DNA of 64,000 nt, from positions 40,668 through 104,667 of the forward strand of contig WVWY01000026.1 of assembly GCA_011773785.1 (NCBI GenBank), read 5' to 3'. The position numbers and the translations under genes were made by a program. Below, piece by piece: positions 37,971 through 47,113 of the stretch (positions within the stretch are counted from its first letter, which is position 1; every line of letters starts with the position of its first letter). The notes beneath the pieces were generated by a model that was not told the DNA's origin, did not search any database, and saw nothing but the letters and a program-made list of their open reading frames with translations. Source of the DNA: Candidatus Nitrosomaritimum khambatensis (lineage in GTDB: Archaea > Thermoproteota > Nitrososphaeria > Nitrososphaerales > Nitrosopumilaceae).

Positions 37971-38516
37971 CTATTTTGCTGGTTTTACAATTTCAAAGGT
38001 CAAGGTTTGGTCTTCAAGATGAGAATTTTTACATGTACAATCAACTTCGGGAAGAAGTGTGTTTATTGCAGTGTATATGTAGTAGGAATATTTTGAACCT
38101 AAATCATGCGACAGGATATATTTTACATGGTCTTCATTTGCGATTCTCCTAAATGGAACATGAGAATGAGTTAACCACGTATCGATTATCTCAAGGAAAT
38201 TTTCAAGATTAAATTCTCCTTTCATATACACAGTTGCGTTTCTTAGCGCACCCCTACAAATGGTAGTTGCCAATATTTTGATTTCTCTTTCAGATATTTT
38301 GCTTAAGATGTCTCGAAAAATTGCCTTTGTTACAAAAATCAAGCCCATTTCTTGGGCAAACTTGTCCCATTTGAGATGGTTATCAACCATATTTGTTAAG
38401 GCATTATTTACAGAAATTTTTTTTAATTCACATTCGTCCTCAAGTGCTTTTTTTAATTTTTTATTAATTCTAAAAGAGATTACTGTACTTTCTTCTCCCA
38501 CAAAAAATAAAAGCAA
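37971..38516 (-). CDS. Ribbon-helix-helix-like regulator
   Basis: VISFRINKKLKKALEDECELKKISVNNALTNMVDNHL. Confidence 0.6.
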   Translation of the reverse strand: MLLFFVGEESTVISFRINKKLKKALEDECELKKISVNNALTNMVDNHLKWDKFAQEMGLIFVTKAIFRDILSKISEREIKILATTICRGALRNATVYMKGEFNLENFLEIIDTWLTHSHVPFRRIANEDHVKYILSHDLGSKYSYYIYTAINTLLPEVDCTCKNSHLEDQTLTFEIVKPAK

Positions 38517-38582
38517 ATCTCACATTTAAGCATGTTAATTTCATAAAAGAGATTTTTAATATCAGCGAAATCGTATTAGCAT

Positions 38583-40211
38583 ATGAATTTTGGTCCAATA
38601 CCATGGATAGCTTTAGTATTATCTTTAGGCGTTACTTTGATTTTTTGGTTGGTAATTCTAGATTTAGAAAATGAATCTCAACAAATTGAGTTTAATGGAT
38701 TTACAGAAAAAACTACTTTGCAGATTAAAGAGCAATTAGAAACACATGAGCAGGTTTTATTGGGTTTTGAGGGTCTTTTTCTAGCCTCAGAAGAAGTTAC
38801 CCCAAAAGAATTTTCGGAATTTTTCAAAGTTCAAGAAATTTCTGAAAGGTATCCAGAAATTCAAGGACTGAGTTACAATCAGTATCTGCTTGGTGAAAAA
38901 GAAAAGGATGAATTGCTTGAAAAAATGCAAGCTTATGGAATAGATTATTCAATCTATCCAGAAGGTTCAAGATCTACATATGCCCCAGTTGTTTATTTAG
39001 AACCGCAAGATGAAAGAAATAAACAAGCAATAGGTTTTGACATTTATTCAGATGACTTAAGGAGACAAGCAGCAGATTTAGCAATCCAATCAGATGCAAT
39101 TACAATGACTGAAAAACTCACATTAGTTCAAGAAATAGATGAGAAGAAACAAAATGGCGTTTTGCTCCTTATGCCCCTCTACAAAAACAACGAAGAAAAT
39201 AATTCACAATTAGATGGGTTTCTGGTTCTAGTAATAAGAATGGATGATTTTGTTGAAGGTATTTTAGGAGTTAAAATTTTTGAGAGCATTGAAATAAAAA
39301 TTTATGATAAAGTGAAAAATGAACAAAGCCGTTTATTTTCCTCCCATTATGTAAAAGCCAATCCTGAAAGACAGATATTTGAGAGTACACAAGAATTAGA
39401 ATTTGGTCAAAGAGTATGGATTATTTCCTATCTAGGAGAAATTCCTGATCAGCAAACCATTCAGGACAACAAATTAGTAATTCCATTTATAGGAATATCA
39501 ATGAGTTTTCTATTATTTTATACATTATTGTTATTGTCTAAAACTGTTAAACTAACTAAAACAATAATTATTAAGGAAAGAACTTCGGCATTAGGAGAGC
39601 TTGCAGCAAGATTCTCTCATGATATTAGAAATCCAATGTCCAATATCCAACTTGCATTAGGTATTCTTAAGAAAAAACAAACGTTTGCATCTGGAGACGC
39701 TAAGGAAAAATTACAGATTATTGAGAAAAATCTCAATAGAATTTCTCATCAAGTAGAAGATGTCTTAGATTTTGTTAGAGTCCATCCACTCCAAAAGAAA
39801 ATGTATAATCTAAAATCATTATTGAATGAGACTTTAGAATCAGTCAACATTCCTGAAAACATCAAAACAATTATTCAAGTGAATAATGTATCAGTATTTG
39901 GAGATTCTGATCAGCTTCAAATTGTGTTTAGAAATTTGCTTATAAATTCAATACAAGAATTGCAAGGAAAGGGAGAAATAAAAATAAAAGCACAACAAGA
40001 TTTGGCTAAAACAATAATTGAGTTTATAGATTCAGGACATGGATTTTCTGGCATAGATAAGGATGAAATCTTTAAACTTTTATCGACCACAAAACAAACC
40101 GGTACAGGGTTAGGATTAGTCACCTGTAAAAGTATAATAGAAAATCATGGAGGAACTATCGATGTTAAAGAGCACCCAACTACATTTACATTAAAACTTC
40201 CTAGAAGGTAA
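38583..40211 (+). CDS. CHASE-domain sensor histidine kinase
   Basis: TM-CHASE-TM, FSHDIRNPMSNIQLAL H-box, ATPase N and G boxes. Confidence 0.85.
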   Translation: MNFGPIPWIALVLSLGVTLIFWLVILDLENESQQIEFNGFTEKTTLQIKEQLETHEQVLLGFEGLFLASEEVTPKEFSEFFKVQEISERYPEIQGLSYNQYLLGEKEKDELLEKMQAYGIDYSIYPEGSRSTYAPVVYLEPQDERNKQAIGFDIYSDDLRRQAADLAIQSDAITMTEKLTLVQEIDEKKQNGVLLLMPLYKNNEENNSQLDGFLVLVIRMDDFVEGILGVKIFESIEIKIYDKVKNEQSRLFSSHYVKANPERQIFESTQELEFGQRVWIISYLGEIPDQQTIQDNKLVIPFIGISMSFLLFYTLLLLSKTVKLTKTIIIKERTSALGELAARFSHDIRNPMSNIQLALGILKKKQTFASGDAKEKLQIIEKNLNRISHQVEDVLDFVRVHPLQKKMYNLKSLLNETLESVNIPENIKTIIQVNNVSVFGDSDQLQIVFRNLLINSIQELQGKGEIKIKAQQDLAKTIIEFIDSGHGFSGIDKDEIFKLLSTTKQTGTGLGLVTCKSIIENHGGTIDVKEHPTTFTLKLPRR

Positions 40212-40419
40212 ATCAACGGGAAAAATCAGAAAAAGGCAAATTTCAGATTTTATGAAGCCTTCTCCATTGTATCTGAAACAGAGTTTAAGACCAAGACCGA
40301 GATGGGCTTTTGGTGACAACTCAACTTTTTCTGTATATTTCATAGGAAGGGAAGTTACTTAAGCATAGTTGTGTGTTCTCAAAAATTGTTACAAAATTGT
40401 GTTATGAAATATAATTGAA

Positions 40420-40533
40420 TTAATCATGGTCCACATTTAGAGGATCTCGGCATTTTATACATGTGGGAATCCCATTTTCATCAATCTCTAGATCCACATT
40501 ACTTGTATAGCATCTTTGGCACAGTCCTTTCAT
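40420..40533 (-). CDS. 37-aa zinc-ribbon microprotein (MKGLCQRCYTSNVDLEIDENGIPTCIKCRDPLNVDHD)
   Basis: Own translation; CQRC/CIKC. Confidence 0.55.
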   Translation of the reverse strand: MKGLCQRCYTSNVDLEIDENGIPTCIKCRDPLNVDHD

Positions 40534-40638
40534 GCTTAATTGAATATATTTTTGTAATAATATTATTTTCTTTTATGGTTGAAACTTTAAAAAACAAAAT
40601 ATCATAAATAATTTTTTAGTAAATATAAGAGATAAAAC

Positions 40639-41244
40639 ATGAAGTATGAAAACGCAATAAAGGAATTACAAAAGGATTCCAAATTAAAAAAAATAATAGA
40701 TGATGTGGGGCCTTGTAAAATTCGTGTTATGAGAAATCGATATGAGGCCATTATAGATGCAATAATTACGCAACAAATTTCTGATGCGGCAGGAAAGGCA
40801 ATTGGTAAAAGATTTAGAGATATTTTTCCAAAATACCCTCTTCCAAATGAAGTGCTAAGTACAGATGATTCAACCCTACTTTCCTCAGGAATCTCTAAAA
40901 TGAAAGTACAATATATCAAAAATATTTCAAGTGCAATAATCTCAAATCAAATCAATTTAAAAAAAATTTCAAAAAAAGAAGATGAAGCAATAATCAACGA
41001 CCTTACTCAAATCAAAGGGATAGGAAGGTGGACTGCAGAAATGTTCCTCATCTTTGGATTAGGAAGACTAGATATCCTTCCTCTGGGGGATTTGGGATTA
41101 AGAAACGGGATTCAGACACTTTATTCATTTAGTGAAAAACCATCTGATGAAATTATAATCAAAATTGCGCAAAAATGGAGGCCATATCGAACAGTTGCTA
41201 CATGGTATATTTGGAAAGGGGTTAGAAATTTCAAGAATGTCTAG
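40639..41244 (+). CDS. HhH-GPD DNA glycosylase (AlkA-like)
   Basis: IITQQISDAAGKAIGKRF; LTQIKGIGRWTAEMFLIFGLGRLDILPLGDLGL. Confidence 0.85.
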   Translation: MKYENAIKELQKDSKLKKIIDDVGPCKIRVMRNRYEAIIDAIITQQISDAAGKAIGKRFRDIFPKYPLPNEVLSTDDSTLLSSGISKMKVQYIKNISSAIISNQINLKKISKKEDEAIINDLTQIKGIGRWTAEMFLIFGLGRLDILPLGDLGLRNGIQTLYSFSEKPSDEIIIKIAQKWRPYRTVATWYIWKGVRNFKNV

Positions 41245-41546
41245 TTATACTGAATAGACCACTGAATTGATACTAAAGATAATTCAAAAAGGAATTAATT
41301 AAAAACCAGTGCACAATCAATGCTTCAATGGCCTAAGAAAATTTCATTATTCAGATTAACAGGGGTTAGGAAGTTTAGAGAATTCATAAATTCAATTTTT
41401 CAAATCCTGCATTTTGAAATTAAAGGTGTAGTTAATTTCGCTCTATAATTTCCAAGGATAAATAAAATTCATAGTCAATTATTAGAACTAGGGTTTTTTT
41501 GATATAATCTTAAATACAGTAAATAACGAACGGAAATTGAATAAAA

Positions 41547-41909
41547 ATGAGTTCAACAAATTCAATTATTGAGCCACTTTTTAGACAATTTTTAAATCAA
41601 GTGATGAATTCTCAGCCAAAAATCGACCCAGAGTTGATAGTGAGAATTATGCTGTTTGAATTGAATCTCAAAAGATATGTTGGACCTGATATTCCTCATG
41701 TCAACCTTTACGTCTATTACAAAGAAGGAACAGACCTTCATAAAAAACAAGAAGAAGGACGAGACAAATATCCAATTGAAGTAACACAATCAAGATGGGG
41801 AGATGGAGTCATCTTTTCGGGATTGATGGGAATAAAACATGTTGAAACTATCATTCAGGATCCTGATATTGTCCGAGCGACTGGATCAGCAAAACCAACA
41901 CACAACTAA
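41547..41909 (+). CDS. Paralog of 30404..30787, unknown function
   Basis: Extensive identity with the 30404 product. Confidence 0.7.
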   Translation: MSSTNSIIEPLFRQFLNQVMNSQPKIDPELIVRIMLFELNLKRYVGPDIPHVNLYVYYKEGTDLHKKQEEGRDKYPIEVTQSRWGDGVIFSGLMGIKHVETIIQDPDIVRATGSAKPTHN

Positions 41910-41949
41910 AATAATATTTTTCTTTTTGAAATTTTTTTGTTAATAGGGA

Positions 41950-42537
41950 TTAGTTTTGTCCTTTGTTAGATAAATCAATATTTACTCCCATAATTTGATT
42001 CATCTTTTCAATCACCTTATCGATTACTTCAGCCTTTGTTGTGAAAAATCCTCTAAACCAATCTCCTTTTTCAACACCACCCAGGTCTTCTGCAACCAAA
42101 CCAAAGGGACCATCTGGACCATTTGAGGCAACAATCCACATATCTTCAAGATTTGTACCTGCGCAAGTAAGAATTTCAGCTTTTTCTGGAGGAGTTGTTG
42201 GTGCAAAGAATGGGTTGTCAAATCCACCAATTACCCAAGTTTTTGGAATATTATTCATCAAATCAAGATAACGTTTCTCCACGTATTTGTAGAGGTGTTC
42301 AGTTTCAAATACAGCCACTAGAGGCTCATATGCCTTTGCTGCATATTTTTCTATCATAATGCTTAGTCTGTAAAGGTCACGGCGTTTTACCTTATCATAC
42401 CGGATAAATTCTGCTATCATGTGATCATTTAGGGTAGCAAATTTTTCTTTGTCGGTGATATCTACTAATTCTTCTTTTGCAAGATCAGGGAACTGGGCCC
42501 AAATTCCATCTAAAAATTTTTCATTAACGTTTTCCAT
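41950..42537 (-). CDS. DICT-like sensory domain protein, paralog of 27171..27716
   Basis: RRDLYRLSIMIEKYAAKAYEPLVAVFETEHLYKYVEKRYLDLMNNIPKTWVIGGF. Confidence 0.6.
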   Translation of the reverse strand: MENVNEKFLDGIWAQFPDLAKEELVDITDKEKFATLNDHMIAEFIRYDKVKRRDLYRLSIMIEKYAAKAYEPLVAVFETEHLYKYVEKRYLDLMNNIPKTWVIGGFDNPFFAPTTPPEKAEILTCAGTNLEDMWIVASNGPDGPFGLVAEDLGGVEKGDWFRGFFTTKAEVIDKVIEKMNQIMGVNIDLSNKGQN

Positions 42538-42543
42538 GGTTTA

Positions 42544-42879
42544 TCAAAAGTTGTCACTATATTTTACATTTGTGGGCTGTTTTTCAACTATTTTTCTTGT
42601 TAAGATAGTTGCAACATTTACTGCCACATGTTGTGACGCCATGCTGATTTTATCATTAAGGAAATCTTTTTCAATTTGATTTAGGGTTGGTTTGAAAATT
42701 CTCTCAAAAAACTCTAACTTATCAAAATTTTGAGAATACTCGTGATATGTTCTGAGGGCCGAATTTATTTCTCCCTTCGTGAAATCGTCATATAATTTAA
42801 TTTTCCATTCATCGTCCAATGCAGAACTAAATGGCGATTCAATTGATTCATTTGATTTTGTTTTTAGTTCGTATGGCAT
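42544..42879 (-). CDS. Stand-alone B12-binding-type helical-bundle domain protein
   Basis: EKDFLNDKISMASQHVAVNVA aligns with W-x9-EH bundle of 23415..24257. Confidence 0.65.
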   Translation of the reverse strand: MPYELKTKSNESIESPFSSALDDEWKIKLYDDFTKGEINSALRTYHEYSQNFDKLEFFERIFKPTLNQIEKDFLNDKISMASQHVAVNVATILTRKIVEKQPTNVKYSDNF

Positions 42880-42880
42880 T

Positions 42881-43744
42881 TTATTTCACCCAAATTCTAG
42901 GAATTTTTTCTGTTCTAGTTAATTTCGATATTTTTTCAAGAGAGAGGTCTTGTACCACATCAACCTCCCATGAGAGAGTTTTTGTCTTTGTTGCTTGACC
43001 CCCAACAAAGATTGGTTTTTTGTAATTTTCCCGGATATTTTCTACAAGTCGTTTAGCAGATGAGATGTTCTCCTCCAGAGATACGGATATGAAAACAAGG
43101 TCTGGGCTTTTTTCTCTAATTTCTTCTAATATAGATACAGTTGATGTATAGGCAGGTAGATTCCAAATCGTGTTTCCTTTGGATAAAAGAAAGGACTCTA
43201 TAACTTTAGAACCTAATGCATGCTGTTCACCATAGGGCAAACAAATGAGGATTTTTTTCTTTTTTGTGTCTTGATCATTTTTTTGATTGATTTTATCTAT
43301 GAGACTTTGTGCGGTGTTGTAAGAGATTATTTGTTGCCCTAGTTTGTTTTGTAATTTGTAATTAGATTGTTCAATTTGATCTATTGTGGGTCGAAAAACC
43401 TTTTCTAAAAATTCTTTAGAACCATACACTTTTTCAAATGAGTCATACAAAGAAAATGCCCCAATATCATCGCCTTCTCTGAAGGACAAAAGTAAATCAT
43501 TTTTGCATTTGTTTATAGCATCATCATGTTTGTTTGGATCAAAATATTTTAGATTTGAAAAGAAATCAGTAATTTTTTTGGAATTTCTGTAGTCTTTAGG
43601 AATGTCTTCTATTGTTACTGATGACTTTTTTCCAAGATACTTCACAATTTTTTGTTTCGAAGTTTTTCTTTCTGAATCCCAGTCACTTTTTACTAAATAG
43701 AGATATTGCTCACCTTTTACTGCTTTAATTCTTAGGTATGCCAT
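42881..43744 (-). CDS. CarH-like paralog: same N-domain + degenerate bundle + B12-binding Rossmann domain
   Basis: MAYLRIKAVKGEQYLYLVKSDW...; LPYGEQHALGSKVIESFLLSKG. Confidence 0.75.
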   Translation of the reverse strand: MAYLRIKAVKGEQYLYLVKSDWDSERKTSKQKIVKYLGKKSSVTIEDIPKDYRNSKKITDFFSNLKYFDPNKHDDAINKCKNDLLLSFREGDDIGAFSLYDSFEKVYGSKEFLEKVFRPTIDQIEQSNYKLQNKLGQQIISYNTAQSLIDKINQKNDQDTKKKKILICLPYGEQHALGSKVIESFLLSKGNTIWNLPAYTSTVSILEEIREKSPDLVFISVSLEENISSAKRLVENIRENYKKPIFVGGQATKTKTLSWEVDVVQDLSLEKISKLTRTEKIPRIWVK

Positions 43745-43939
43745 CAAAAGATATAGGCACTGAGTATTTAATGGACTTCCTCACCTAGGTGAGTTTTTTA
43801 ATTTCTTTCAGACATCATATTTTAATTCATAAAATAAGATTTGGGCATTCCATAGATTTCGTATCCTTCATTGAGAGTTAAGGGACTAGAATTTCAGTCG
43901 CTTTTATTACTGTCTAGAAAAATTGAATTAAGTTAGTAT

Positions 43940-44215
43940 ATGAAAGATAAGCGATCGAAATTGCAAATTTATTACGAAATTATGATGGCAATTAACCAAG
44001 ATAAACTTGAAAATGAAAAGATATCCAAAACCAGGATTCAGCAAAAATGTAATACTTCCTATGACAAGCTACTCAAATACTTGGAGGAAATGGAACAAAA
44101 AGGGCTAATTCAGATGAATCATGATATAGAAATCACTCAAAGAGGGCAGAAATTTTTCAATGACTATGCAAGAGTGAACAATTTGATAGAAGAAATTACC
44201 AGTAGACTAGTCTAA
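43940..44215 (+). CDS. Archaeal winged-helix regulator
   Basis: KTRIQQKCNTSYDKLLKYLEEMEQKGLIQM. Confidence 0.75.
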   Translation: MKDKRSKLQIYYEIMMAINQDKLENEKISKTRIQQKCNTSYDKLLKYLEEMEQKGLIQMNHDIEITQRGQKFFNDYARVNNLIEEITSRLV

Positions 44216-44772
44216 GGAAAATCGAATTTTTCCACTTTATCGTCCTTTGTAAGAACTAAAACAGAGTGGTGAGAATCCAATAGATTTTTCATGAAATTTC
44301 CAGCCAAATCTTTGCTTACAGATGGAACATGAAATGAGCAAATAAAGTTACCAGGAATTTTTTCAAAGTTATCATCAACCCATTGTTCTATTTTTTCCAT
44401 GGACTCAGTTTTCTTGTCTGAATTAAAATCAAAGTAATGTGTTGAGACGACCCTTATTGGTTCATTTTTGGGCAAAGATGCCACCTTTTCCTCTATCATT
44501 TTGGAATATTCGTCAAACGTTTTTGGAATTGGTATGATGTTTAGCAAGTTATTTTCAATTTTATTATCTACTGGAATCCCAAATTCTTCCAATCTTTCCT
44601 TTAATGATTCAGGTTCATTGGTAGTGTAAAAACATCTTTGATTTTTGTCTAATCCAGATTTAATAAAATTAAACTCTATCTTTTCGGCATTTTTTTGATC
44701 CTCATGAAAAAGCAGGATATGAGTATGATTAAGAGATTCTAGATATTCATGACTTATTTCAGAAAAACTCAT
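44212..44772 (-). CDS. MEDS-domain (DcmR-like sensory) protein
   Basis: HILLFHEDQKNAEKIEFNFIKSGLDKNQRCFYTTNEPESLKERLEEFGI. Confidence 0.7.
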   Translation of the reverse strand: MSFSEISHEYLESLNHTHILLFHEDQKNAEKIEFNFIKSGLDKNQRCFYTTNEPESLKERLEEFGIPVDNKIENNLLNIIPIPKTFDEYSKMIEEKVASLPKNEPIRVVSTHYFDFNSDKKTESMEKIEQWVDDNFEKIPGNFICSFHVPSVSKDLAGNFMKNLLDSHHSVLVLTKDDKVEKFDFP

Positions 44773-44821
44773 GCTATTCTTTTTTTTGGGAAAAACAACC
44801 GTAATAAGCTTTAACTTAACT

Positions 44822-44860
44822 TTGGCACTAGTGGCAAAGGTTTCCCTTGTTTTTATTTTA
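44822..44860 (+). promoter_or_regulatory. Regulon promoter of WrbA-like gene
   Basis: TTGGCACTAGTGGCAA, 27 bp to TTTTATTTTA; ATG at +1. Confidence 0.6.
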
Positions 44861-44878
44861 AAAAAATCAAAAAAAAAT

Positions 44879-45499
44879 ATGAAAAGTGAACCTGCAGTAT
44901 TAATTATATTTTACACTAGGCGCGGAAACACCGCAAAGATGGCCGAAGCAGTAGCTCAAGGAGCAAAACAAGAAGGAGCAACCATCAAGTTAATGAGAAT
45001 TGCAGATGATGTTCCAATAGATATTGTAAAAAAAGATCAAATCTGGTTTGAAAAACATCAAGAATTAGAAAAACAATATCCAACATCAGATGAGTTTACA
45101 ATCATTGAAGAGATGTCAAAGGCAGATGCAATAATTTTTGGTTCACCAACAAGATTTGGTAATATGGCACATGAAATGAAAAAGATGTGGGATCTTAGCA
45201 CGGATCTTTGGTTTACAGGAAAACTAATTGGTAAGGTAGGAGGAGTTTTTACTGGGGCATCAAGTGTTCATGGGGGTCAAGAAACAACTGCTCTTTCAAT
45301 GATGTTCCCAATGCTTCATCAAGGAATGATAATTGTTGGACCATCATATGATACCAAAGAACTTCATGAAAGCGGAAGTCCATATGGTCCAAGTACTATA
45401 GTTGGTGCAAATAGTGACCAAATAAAAGAGGTGGACCTAGTTGTGGCAAGAGCACTTGGTTCAAAAATTGCAAAAATAACTAGTAAATTATCTGATTAA
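44879..45499 (+). CDS. WrbA/flavodoxin-like NAD(P)H:quinone oxidoreductase
   Basis: IIFYTRRGNTAKMAEAVAQGA; GSPTRFGNMAHEMKKMWD; start revised to ATG 44879. Confidence 0.9.
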   Translation: MKSEPAVLIIFYTRRGNTAKMAEAVAQGAKQEGATIKLMRIADDVPIDIVKKDQIWFEKHQELEKQYPTSDEFTIIEEMSKADAIIFGSPTRFGNMAHEMKKMWDLSTDLWFTGKLIGKVGGVFTGASSVHGGQETTALSMMFPMLHQGMIIVGPSYDTKELHESGSPYGPSTIVGANSDQIKEVDLVVARALGSKIAKITSKLSD

Positions 45500-45500
45500 A

Positions 45501-46388
45501 ATGAAAATTGGCTATGCGTGTCAGAACCTTGAACTACGTGCAAATACCAACAATACGTTTCGGTTAGCCTCATATTCGGATCCTAAAATTATTCAAACGA
45601 TTGAAAAAAACTTTGAAGAGTTTAATAAAATTCTAGATTTTAATATCAAAAACAAATTACTTTTTTTTCGTCTTGGTTCAAGTTTCATACCATTTGCCTC
45701 ACATCCTATTTGTAAATTTGATTGGGAAGAATATTTTCAAGATTATTTTGTCAATCTAAGTAATACAATAAAAAAAAATAAAATTCGTATTTCTATGCAT
45801 CCAGGACAATTTGTTGTTTTAAATTCCAAAAAAGAAAACGTTGTTTCATCAAGCATTAGAGAGTTAGAATATCACTCAAGGTTACTTGATTTGTTAAAAT
45901 TAGACGAGTCTGCAAAAATCCAAATCCATGTGGGGTTTCCTCAAGGAGATAAAGAAAAGGCAAAAACAGATTTTATAAAAAATTTTGATAAATTATCAAA
46001 ATCTGTCAAAAAAAGATTAGTTATTGAAAATGATGAGCATTATTTTGGAGTAAATGATTGTCTTGAGATTCACAATTCAATAAAAATCCCGATATTATTT
46101 GATACATTTCATTACTCCATCCTCAATGAAGGCAAACCCATTCAAGATATTTTTGACATAATATCAAAAACATGGCAAAATAAAGATGGGTTACCTATGG
46201 TAGACTATAGCTCCCAGGACAAAAATGGAAGAAAAGGTAAACATTGTCCTACAATCGATTTAGGAGATTTTCAAAATATCATCACTAAATTATTTCACTA
46301 TAATTTTGATTTGATGTTAGAGATTAAAGATAAGGAAAACAGCGCTCTTCAGGCAAACAAACTGATAGCAAATACTATTACAATTTGA
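45501..46388 (+). CDS. uvsE: UV-damage endonuclease (UvsE/UvdE family)
   Basis: MKIGYACQNLEL, FRLGSSFIPFASH, ISMHPGQFVVLNS, LVIENDEHYF. Confidence 0.9.
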   Translation: MKIGYACQNLELRANTNNTFRLASYSDPKIIQTIEKNFEEFNKILDFNIKNKLLFFRLGSSFIPFASHPICKFDWEEYFQDYFVNLSNTIKKNKIRISMHPGQFVVLNSKKENVVSSSIRELEYHSRLLDLLKLDESAKIQIHVGFPQGDKEKAKTDFIKNFDKLSKSVKKRLVIENDEHYFGVNDCLEIHNSIKIPILFDTFHYSILNEGKPIQDIFDIISKTWQNKDGLPMVDYSSQDKNGRKGKHCPTIDLGDFQNIITKLFHYNFDLMLEIKDKENSALQANKLIANTITI

Positions 46389-46420
46389 TAAAGGAATAAA
46401 ATTTTGAACTAAATTTGATA

Positions 46421-46502
46421 CGCCGGGTAAGGGATTCGAACCCCTGCACGCTTGCGCGTAGCCGTTTTCGAGACGGCCGCCTTACCACTTGGCTAACCCG
46501 GC
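46421..46502 (-). tRNA. tRNA-Ser(CGA), class II
   Basis: GCCGGGTTAGCCAAGTGGTAAGGC...CTCGAAA anticodon loop, long variable arm, GGTTCGAATCC T-arm, CCCGGC acceptor. Confidence 0.95.
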
Positions 46503-46569
46503 ATTTTTCCTAAAATTTTCACCATAATAAAGAAAACATTTCGTTGGATAAACATCCAAGAATTCTAGC

Positions 46570-46833
46570 TTAGTCGATGTTTACTAGTTCATCTTGAAAC
46601 TTTTTTTTGATTTGTTCTTTGGTTTTTCCCCATTCTTCATCTGAAACAATATCGGTAAAAATTGATTTGAAAATTACTTCATTTTCAGAGTAGGTTGATG
46701 AATTTGAAATATCTTGTTTTTCTTTATCAGTTAAGGGAAAGTAAGTTGTAATAATCAATTGCAATTTGGACCTGTCAAATTTTGAATCATAAATCTTCTC
46801 TTCCAATCTAGGTGAAATGTCAAATTTTTTCAT
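46570..46833 (-). CDS. Hypothetical protein
   Basis: 87-aa ORF. Confidence 0.5.
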   Translation of the reverse strand: MKKFDISPRLEEKIYDSKFDRSKLQLIITTYFPLTDKEKQDISNSSTYSENEVIFKSIFTDIVSDEEWGKTKEQIKKKFQDELVNID

Positions 46834-47096
46834 TGGGTTTTCTCCTTTTTCTTCTTAAAAAGACTAAACAACACAAATACTATTCCTATTGCAATCCAGG
46901 CAACTGAATAGCCTGTAAGATCTTCCATCGGGGACAGAGGAGCATCTACACCAAAATTTATGGCCAAACTAGTTGAACCCCCAACAATAAAGCTAATACC
47001 AACCCAAAATAACCAAGGCTTCACAATTATCACAGTTTTCCCAAGCATATTGAGTTTGCTCAGATTTGTTTTGAATAGATAAATACAAAACAGCAA
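46830..47096 (-). CDS. Two-TM small membrane protein
   Basis: Hydrophobic ORF, KKKKEK tail. Confidence 0.5.
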   Translation of the reverse strand: MLFCIYLFKTNLSKLNMLGKTVIIVKPWLFWVGISFIVGGSTSLAINFGVDAPLSPMEDLTGYSVAWIAIGIVFVLFSLFKKKKEKTQ

Positions 47097-47113
47097 AAAA
47101 AATACAAATCACA

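Noticed and set aside
42544-42879. Pseudogene fragment of a B12-binding protein
   Set aside because: Clean start, length, tight operon spacing and a conserved bundle argue for a real stand-alone domain, though this cannot be excluded without orthologs.
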